From: Madurella fahalii
Lineage: Eukaryota; Ascomycota; Sordariomycetes; Sordariales
Reading direction: 5' to 3'
NCBI GenBank assembly: GCA_029876055.1
Contig: CM056877.1
Span: 806,001 to 870,000, forward strand
Length of the DNA: 64,000 bases
A model generated the notes under the pieces. It was given only the letters and a program-made list of their open reading frames with translations, did no database searches and was not told the origin of the DNA. Positions 57,401 to 64,000 of this stretch are shown here, one piece after another; within the stretch, counting starts at the first letter, position 1, and each line of letters begins with the position of its first letter. The position numbers were made by a program, and so were the translations under genes.

Positions 57401-58267
57401 GGCATGCAGAAGGACGCCCAGTCCCCGCACTCACGCCAGGGGTCTGGAAGCTTTGACGCAGCGATGTCCCAGCCGATCAGCCGCCCGACGCCGATAGGTC
57501 GGCCCGCCAGCGTCGTTCAAGGCCAGCGGCCGTCGAGCGGATCGCCGTCGAGCGGGCTGCCCAGGCCAGAGCCGGACGCGCATCTGGGCAGCAGCGCGCT
57601 CTTAGACGACGTGGACGATGGTTTGCAGGGCTTCCCAGGTCGCCTGCATCGGGGGCCAGTGGCACCACCCGGGCCTCGGCCAGCACCTGGGTTTCCAATG
57701 GCGCCCTTGGGGATGGAAAACATGTTCCCGCCACACAACAGCCCCTGGGGCCCGCCAGGTGTGCCACAGCCGAACCCGTTTGGCTCGCCACCAGGATTCG
57801 GCGCCGGCCCGCTGGGCGGCCATTTCCCGATGAGTATGCCTTGGGGTCCTCCGGCCCCGCAGACCACAACATTTGGAGGGCAGGGGGTTGACCGGCCGAT
57901 CGAGCCGCGGTCCGTCGCCGTCCGGAAGATGCTCCGGCGTGCGTGTGAGGAACTCGCCGCAGAAGGCAGCGATAATTTTATCCCGCTGGAGCAGATCAAG
58001 ACGCGGGTTGAGGTCTTCAACCACGGTCAAGCCGTGGACGAGAAAGAACTGCTCGACATGTGTGAGACGGAAGGGAATGAAGTCAATGGCGGTGGTAGCT
58101 TCGATGTGCGGGAGGAGGGCCAAGGTGGGAAGGCAATTCGGTTCGTTTCGGGCAACGAGCGGCCGATACCACAGCCAGTGCAGAGGGCGGTTGGCTACCA
58201 CCCGGGCAGTCTAGTTGTTGTCGGTGGAAGCCCGTATGCAAGCACCAGCCGCCGCGAAAGCCGCTAG
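54408..58267 (+). CDS. nst1: stress response protein Nst1
   Basis: Two exons, 54408-55949 and 56015-58267, giving 1264 residues, in the family range. The N-terminus is disordered, with a Lys-rich patch (KKSKKKKKK). The conserved core has EKIWNTSSQEERERIKEFWLGLSESDRKSLVKVEKDAVLKKMKEQQKHTCSCTVCGRKRNAIEEELE. Strongly acidic runs follow, then a very long Glu/Lys/Arg coiled coil (about residues 540-750). A Pro/Gly/Met-rich tail and a final helical segment (VAVRKMLRRACEELAAEG) end the protein. Yeast Nst1 affects salt tolerance and accumulates in condensates and P-bodies. A role in stress responses is inferred from that. The intron joins EEE to [29 protein letters not shown], the conserved start of the coil. 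Confidence 0.93.
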
Positions 58268-58993
58268 GCTCGGAGACTTCGGGCAATGGAGGCGGAAAAG
58301 CGGGGCGCTAGGTCGGAATAGATGTTCCCCAGGGGGACTTGACCTGTCAAACGAACGAACTGAGCCGTTCAACAGTGGCAGCGAGCAACAATGAGCAAAG
58401 TTGGCCGGAAGTCCAACGAGGACTATGGGCGTATGCTTCGTTAAGGGGCCGCCATGAGCGCACCTAGTGATACGTGCATTACATTGTACAGTAGTTTACG
58501 TGACGGAGCGCAAGAAGTATTTGCATTGGGAGCAGCAAAACTGCTGCTTCAAGTGGGAGCCAACATTTTATCAGATCCCTTGGTCCATTCAGTGCGGTTG
58601 CTTATGTCTTTGCCAACACGCAACCACATCAGACAACTGATGCGGTCGTAGATGAGCTACTGGAGCCTGTTTTCATTGACTGTAACAACTAATGCCGTTT
58701 GAAGAGCCGTCGCTTTGCCCAAACAAAAAAGAAAAAGCAAATATGCATTATCCAACTAAGGTATCAAGAGAAAGCAGAGTAGACAGCTTCTCCTCAACGG
58801 ATCTGATAGGCAAAATAGCCAGCAAAGCTCCCGTTGTCCCTTCCCGAGCTACCCTCTCCCCCTCCCGGGGGCCCCGAACCCAATTACCGCCAGAAACGCA
58901 CGAAACACCAGACGGGCTAACCCCTACCAGCAGTTGACCAACTAGTGAACTACCTCAAGAGCAGACACACACCATCTAAGCTCTAAAACCCAA
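58268..58993. other. convergent intergenic region
   Basis: This stretch holds the facing 3' ends of NST1 and the membrane protein gene. No gene was seen. Confidence 0.5.
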
Positions 58994-60046
58994 TCACCTC
59001 AACGGGTGACCATCATGCGTGTCGGCAAACGGGTTCGCCCCGCCATACTGCTGCTGCGGATATGGTGGCTGCTGCTGATCCGACGCACCGCCGATACCAA
59101 CACCAGCACCAGCACCGGCGCCGATATCCGCTCCCATGCCGGCATCCCCAGCCCCACCGGCCGGCTGCTGGTACATGAGCGGCTGGCCCTCGACGACGGG
59201 GGCACTGTGGGCGGCGGTGACGGCGGCGCCGGGCCTCTTGGCGGCGACGGTGGCCTGGGTCTTGGCCTCCTTGGCGATGCGGGCGGCCTCGGCGGCCTTC
59301 TCGATGCGGCGGTGCTCGTTGCGCTCGCGGCAGCAGAAGAAGCAGATGGAGAAGACGGAGATGACGACGGCGGCGGCGAAGACGATGGCGATGATGACGC
59401 CGGCCACGCCCAGCGACGACTGCTTGAACATGCACGACTGCGTGCCCCGGTTGTCCGACTTGCAGATCAGCCCTTCGCGGCACACCAGGTTGGACGTGGT
59501 GACGGGGAAGCACGACAGCTGCCGGCCCCGGTCCGGCCCCGTGGCCTGGACGGGGCACGACGTGATCTCGGTCGGCTGCTCGGTGAAGCAGGGTGTGGGG
59601 ATGCCCGTCGACGGGTTGTTGTCCTGCCGCGCGAGGACCGGGCCGTTCACGACCGGCATCGGCATCGCGGTCGGGGTGGGCATGGCGCGCGCGTGGAAGG
59701 GCTGCTCCTGCGGCGCGGCGGCGAGGTGCTCCTCGGCGCGCCGGCCCCGGCGGAGGTCGCTCCCGGGCGTGTCGCACCGGCGGAGCACCCAGAAGGCTTC
59801 GATCTCCGACTCGTCGGCGGTGCAGCCGGCATTGCGGAAGCAGCGGGCCAGTTCTTCCGAGAGGGACTCGGACGGGACCGAGGGTGAGACGTGCGAGAAG
59901 CAGTAGTTGAGCGAGCCCTCGTCACCGCACGACGCGGCGCCCGCGAGGTCCCGGCTGCGCGTGTGCAGGCATTCTAATCTGCCGCCGGCCGAGGCGAGTG
60001 TCGCAAAAGCGAGAGCGAGGGAGGTAAAAGTCGTGGTGCTGCGCAT
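58994..60046 (-). CDS. single-pass membrane protein with Cys-rich ectodomain
   Basis: One exon, 350 residues. A signal peptide of about 20 residues precedes an ectodomain with twelve cysteines (between residues 26 and 205) and a Pro/Thr stretch. One transmembrane helix follows (about 212-239, GVAGVIIAIVFAAAVVISVF then ICFFCC). The cytosolic tail is an Ala/Lys helix followed by Gly/Gln/Pro-rich sequence. The layout resembles fungal wall-stress-sensor-like or other type I surface proteins, but the cysteine spacing does not fit a WSC or CFEM domain that I can recognise. The start is the ATG before RSTTTFTSLALAFATLASA; upstream in-frame sequence lacks signal character. The function is unknown. 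Confidence 0.75.
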   Translation of the reverse strand: MRSTTTFTSLALAFATLASAGGRLECLHTRSRDLAGAASCGDEGSLNYCFSHVSPSVPSESLSEELARCFRNAGCTADESEIEAFWVLRRCDTPGSDLRRGRRAEEHLAAAPQEQPFHARAMPTPTAMPMPVVNGPVLARQDNNPSTGIPTPCFTEQPTEITSCPVQATGPDRGRQLSCFPVTTSNLVCREGLICKSDNRGTQSCMFKQSSLGVAGVIIAIVFAAAVVISVFSICFFCCRERNEHRRIEKAAEAARIAKEAKTQATVAAKRPGAAVTAAHSAPVVEGQPLMYQQPAGGAGDAGMGADIGAGAGAGVGIGGASDQQQPPYPQQQYGGANPFADTHDGHPLR

Positions 60047-62459
60047 CTTTGCAGGGTGATGGGGCGCGGATCGTCGCCCTGATTTTCGCGTGCGGCGTGG
60101 GCGGGCGGGCGCGACTTCTCCAAACGCAAGGGTATGTGTGCAAATCTTGACCAATTTGTCGATCGGCCTGGCTACGACGCCTTTGGAGATTCGGGTTCCC
60201 GTCCCTTCGACTGATAGTCGGTGATACCGATGTGAGCGAAATCTGTCAAAGGGCGGAGATCTCGGGGAGAAGCGGCCGCTGTCCAGCGCTGCTTGGTGAC
60301 CGGAACTCGGCAGGAGCTGGCTCACCCCTGAATTTCCTTTGGGCGTGGTATCCGAGCTTCAGGGGAGAATCCGGTTCGAGGGCAGCGCCGTTCTCCCTTC
60401 CTGACGAGGAACAATGAAGGGGCAGGAGAGTTGAAGAATGGGGGCAGCGAAACTTTTTAATAAGCAGGGCCTCCTTTTTCTTTTTTTTTATTTCTTGTAA
60501 CCCGCTCCGTCACCCAGCTCAGCCCAGAGCGGGGGTCGGTTTGGCACGCACAAAACGGAGAATGGGCTGGGTGCAGGTTGGTGAGGCTGCGCTTCACGAT
60601 GGCACCTCAGCAGGGGCGGTACTGTCAGCAAGGGTCCAGCAGGGGTCTCTCGAAATGAGCCCAAAGGCTCGGCAGGCGGCCTGGGCTGTCCACAGCGGAC
60701 AGGATCGTCCAATAGGAGCGAGAAGCACCGCAAACCATGGAACGCCCCCTTGCCATTGCCAATGTGGGTTTGCCGTGAGATGGGGATTCTGCATGCATAG
60801 ATAGCGCTCCTGCGGCTATCCGCCAACTGGCCAGCTCGCAACACCTTTTTTCTGGTTCGGAACCACTTGCCCAAGTGTACTGATGCTGGCCTGAGCCGTT
60901 GTGCTTTGCCGTGCCGGAGCACCGTGACCAGCATCTCCACATGTCTCTCCCCAAGAGTTTTTTCCATTAATTTTTCGTTTGGCGGTGGGGCTCTTTCGAC
61001 CCGACCTCCCCAAGCCGGAAGCCCCCCGGGGAAGAGAGGCTGAGTGAGCTAAATCAGGCGGAGCTCATCGAGCAGCCCGCCGCAAGCTCCTCCCCAAACA
61101 TCAGCCAAGCACAGTGGGAGAAGGTGCCATGCCCGTAGAAACTGATTTCTTCGGCCAAGAATCAATGAAAGTCAAAATAAAGCACCAAAGCCACATAGAA
61201 AAAATATCAACCCGTGGCTAGAATAACCCCAACCCTTGGCAAGGACACGCAAGTGTCCGACAGAACGGTTCACCGCCTTCCGTTTGCTTGGCAAGCGTTG
61301 CACTTCGACGCTCAGCTCCATGCATCTGCTGGCATGGACCAGCCCCAGGGCAGCCCCAAGATTAACGGCCTGCAGACGCCACAAAATGGGGCTGGTGACC
61401 TCTGCGCGCGGTGACCTGGAGGTCAAATTGACATAATTACTGACAGGCCCAGCTTCCAGAATCACAACCCGCCATTTATTTTTCTCTTTCCTTTTTCCAT
61501 CCAGCATTCGGTGGCAATAGCCCGCAAATGTCCCAAATTCCGGACACCAGCCGTCTTGGCGCTCCGAACACAACAGCACAGCCCGCGCAAGTGTGTGTAA
61601 CCTGTTGCATTGGGACATGTCAGACCACAGCTCCTGGCTGCGCCAGGTGCAGGCCTAGGCCGATGACTTGCATCCAAGTGGTGTGCAAGTCTTACCCACC
61701 AACCCGTTGCAGAACGTTATGAATCCCCGGATCGTCGCTGGCCGACTGTCGCAAATCCCGATCTGGGGGATTCCTGAAGCGGAAAGATCCGCAGATTTAG
61801 ATGGTCCTAGACAGTCGTATCGCCGTTTGCACGGCTCTGCACCAGCAGCTTGGCCTAAAGCTTGTTTAATGTGAGGGATCTTCGTTTTCTACTCTCTTCA
61901 TCGTCTAAGTCAAAAGTGCACTAGCGTGACTGCGCGAATCTCGTCCAGATAGCGCTCTTGTGTGCCTCTTTTCCCCGGTTTCCGCGTCCAAGATGGACGT
62001 TTTGTTAATTTAGATTTTCTTTCATGACGGACAGTTCTGTTATGACCAGTTCGTAAGCTGTTGTCTAGGTTTTGTATCCAAGGGCCACGTCCCAGCGCGG
62101 CGCACATCGGTGGTATCAACCGTCATGAGATGTAAATAAGCAAGCGCACACATGAAATGGTCGAGTACGCAGAGAGTGGTATACTCAGTTTGTCATGCAT
62201 GGGTTGCCAGCGATAGAACGGAAAACGCCACACCTTATGTTCCCCCATACAGCAAGAGCCGGCTGGTTACCCGGTTCTTCGTCGAAACGACACCCCCGCC
62301 AGCATCCCCAACAGGCCACCCATCAAGTTGTCAAGCTCCCAACACTTGCGCGCAGCGAGCGTGGCACGCACTTTACGTTTTATTTTCTTCCCTTCTTTTT
62401 CTTTCCCTTACTTTTGTTCTTGTTGTTATTGCCGCCACTTCTTTGACCGCCGTTGCCGG
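60047..62459. other. intergenic, no gene supported
   Basis: This stretch holds the promoter side of the membrane protein gene and then about 2 kb in which I see no splice-consistent coding exon. A T-rich run lies near 60475-60490. Confidence 0.4.
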
Positions 62460-62921
62460 CTACGTCGTTGGCAGCAGCCGCCGTCGCCGGTCCCGCCCCG
62501 GTCCCAGACCCAGACACGGACGTTCGCTCTGCCCGGCGGACCGCGCTCGCGCAGCGAACGCTATGGAAAACTCCCTTGTCAGCCTCTGTTCAGGTTTAAA
62601 GTGGAGGAGGTAGGGAATGGGGTCATCCTCGTCGCGGAGCGGGACAAGGAGGACACCACAGGCGCCGCCACAATGGTGCGGAATCGGTATAGTCAAATCC
62701 GGAACGGAGAGCCTACTTACCATTTGGAGAATCGGGAGTGACAGACGTTGTGAATATCGCAGCGGACCATGTGGCCCAGCTGTTGGCATCGTGGCTTCGC
62801 AATGGCCAAGCATTTTGGGCTAGCGGTGATTTTTTTTTCCCCGTTGGTGTTTTGCTCGTAAAATGACAAACTGACAATACTTGGCGACTTACCAATGGTG
62901 CTGGGTTGTTCGACGCGCCAT
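62460..62921 (-). CDS. candidate small zinc-motif protein (weak)
   Basis: A possible three-exon gene: 62921-62893, 62819-62721 and 62574-62460, about 80 residues. Support is two in-frame introns with GTAAGT donors (at 62892 and 62720) and an encoded HHCPKCLAIAKPRCQQLGHM followed by VRCDIHN. That matches the short CxA..G..C......C..H zinc-binding pattern common in fungal proteins of unknown function. The third exon is uncertain: an earlier CAG acceptor would give an immediate stop, and the chosen AAG acceptor gives a basic tail. An upstream ATG at 62927 is in frame. There is no other support, and it could be chance. Confidence 0.3.
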
Positions 62922-62927
62922 GGTCAT

Positions 62928-64000
62928 TCCGTGTTTTTGTCTCGTTGCCGCGTGGTCTTTGATGGATTCCTTGGCCAGATATAGATGAGTTATTATGGTA
63001 CCTAAGCTTGGGAGTCCCGACCAAAGAAAACAACATACCCGAAAGCGAAGACAAAAGCGACCAGTATTCAGGACAAGCCGAGGGCTGATGAAAAGAGAGA
63101 TGAGATGTGGGAGCGATACTCGCCGATGGCAAACGACTTTAAATGCGTCTCGGCCGATTTGCTTGTTGGTATTTCGCAAGTGGCTGGTACCAGTGGCATT
63201 AGGCCGTGACTCGACTGACGACGGTCGTATCATTAGGAGGCCGCTGCATCAGAAGTTGATCAAAGTTAAATCACAGTTCGGGGCAAAGCTCGACAAGTTA
63301 GCACCTGCAGCTGGTGCGAGCTCAGCCATGTATTAAGCGCGGGACGCGTCAGTCTGTTTAAACGGAAGCGACTTTCCATTCACCTGGAGTAGGTATGCAA
63401 CAGGCCGCTGACTAGGCAGGAACCCGTGGGGCGTCTGTTTGGGTCCGTTTGCATCGGTTGACGACACATTTCAGATTCCGTGACCCCGAGAAGTATAACA
63501 TCACAGAGCACACTCCAGCTATAGAACATATTTTCATGCTTCGCGCCGAACTTGGGATTCTCGCGGACTGTGGTCAAGACAGCGGGTGTTTCTCCTTGCA
63601 GCCTGGCACCAGGTCTTGTAACGGCGCCCTGTTAGCTGTCTAGGGCATAGAGTTATGGACAGGCACGTGCTCCACCTGCCGTGACCATCCGCCGCTCCCG
63701 GCAGCTACGACATTAGGTGAAAGGCGAATGGACGTGCCTTGGAAAGAGCGATTGCGACGGGAGACAGAGGATGGAACCGTATTAAGGACTCGCTGCCGCT
63801 ATAGTTGAGCAGAACTTTCGTGCGGAGAACTAGGGCCAGGACTGGCTGCTTTGATTTGCCACCTTAGGAGCCGCCTGAGTTAGATCATGTATACGCACTA
63901 GAGTGAACTTTCATACTGCATATGATTACGGACCATGAAATCATGCCGCAGGCTGCGGTTATTCCCAAGTTCATGGCAATCGAAGTTAAAATAGGATCTA
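62928..64000. other. right edge, no gene supported
   Basis: No exon, RNA gene or repeat was recognised to the end of the window. A gene continuing beyond the edge cannot be excluded. Confidence 0.4.

Noticed and set aside
60047..60325. Longer start for the single-pass membrane protein
   Set aside because: Upstream in-frame sequence is Arg/Ser-rich and would hide the clear signal peptide that begins at 60046.
61528..61722. Cys-rich 64-residue ORF that might be a small secreted effector
   Set aside because: There is no signal peptide, no splice support and irregular cysteine spacing. It looks like chance coding in intergenic DNA.
1..64000. tRNA, rRNA or snRNA genes
   Set aside because: I looked for B-box-like GGTTCGANTCC and its complement and found no candidate with matching stems. 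A dedicated tRNA scan would be decisive.

Overview
The window is nuclear DNA of a filamentous ascomycete, most likely a sordariomycete and plausibly Sordariales. The grounds are the many short introns with GTRNGT-type donors and CTAAC-like branch sites, a lytic polysaccharide monooxygenase (AA9) gene, a seven-cysteine Neurospora-type metallothionein, a divergent histone H4 variant, a DUF3659/LEA-like gene, and fungal forms of ILV2, GAL1, FGAM synthase, NST1, SVF1 and RHO2. No prokaryotic, CRISPR, rRNA or tRNA signature was found. No intact transposon or virus was found. Placement below class level is inference.

Twenty-four genes are supported, plus one weak candidate. From left to right: a membrane GNAT-like protein (+); a histone H4 variant in six exons (-); SVF1 (-) divergent from mitochondrial ribosomal protein uL11m (+); a HAL4/SAT4-type Ser/Thr kinase (+); HSP10 (+); a secreted AA9 LPMO with a cysteine-rich C-terminal module (+); and a HIRAN-SNF2-RING helicase/E3 of the HLTF/RAD5 class (-). 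From 18.4 to 28.7 kb lies a block of five lineage-specific proteins of unknown function: two DUF3659 repeat proteins, two proteins sharing a strictly alternating C-terminal beta-type motif, and one small N-terminally anchored protein. Then come ILV2 (+), a C2H2 zinc-finger protein (+), a 29-residue metallothionein (-), galactokinase (+), a RING-CH membrane E3 (-), SGT2 (+), FGAM synthase (-), mitochondrial ribosomal protein mL40 (+), RHO2 (-), NST1 (+), a single-pass cysteine-rich membrane protein (-), and a weak small zinc-motif gene (-). The rest of the last 4 kb shows no gene I can support.

Most genes are unlinked housekeeping functions: amino-acid and purine synthesis, galactose entry, mitochondrial translation and folding, tail-anchored protein targeting, ubiquitination and DNA damage tolerance. 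The stretch worth most attention is 18.4-28.7 kb. Both DUF3659 proteins carry membrane anchors, one by a C-terminal hydrophobic segment and the other by a putative myristoyl/palmitoyl N-terminus, and both promoters hold CRE-type (TGACGTCA-like) sites. The two small paralogs share a 28-residue alternating hydrophobic/polar C-terminus and the same intron position within it. Other notable items are the H4 variant, a 6-nt microexon in RHO2, ATG-only first exons in HSP10 and SGT2, and a Val at the sulfonylurea-contact Pro position of ILV2. Exon structures were built by eye from splice consensus, frame continuity and family conservation; there are no transcript data.
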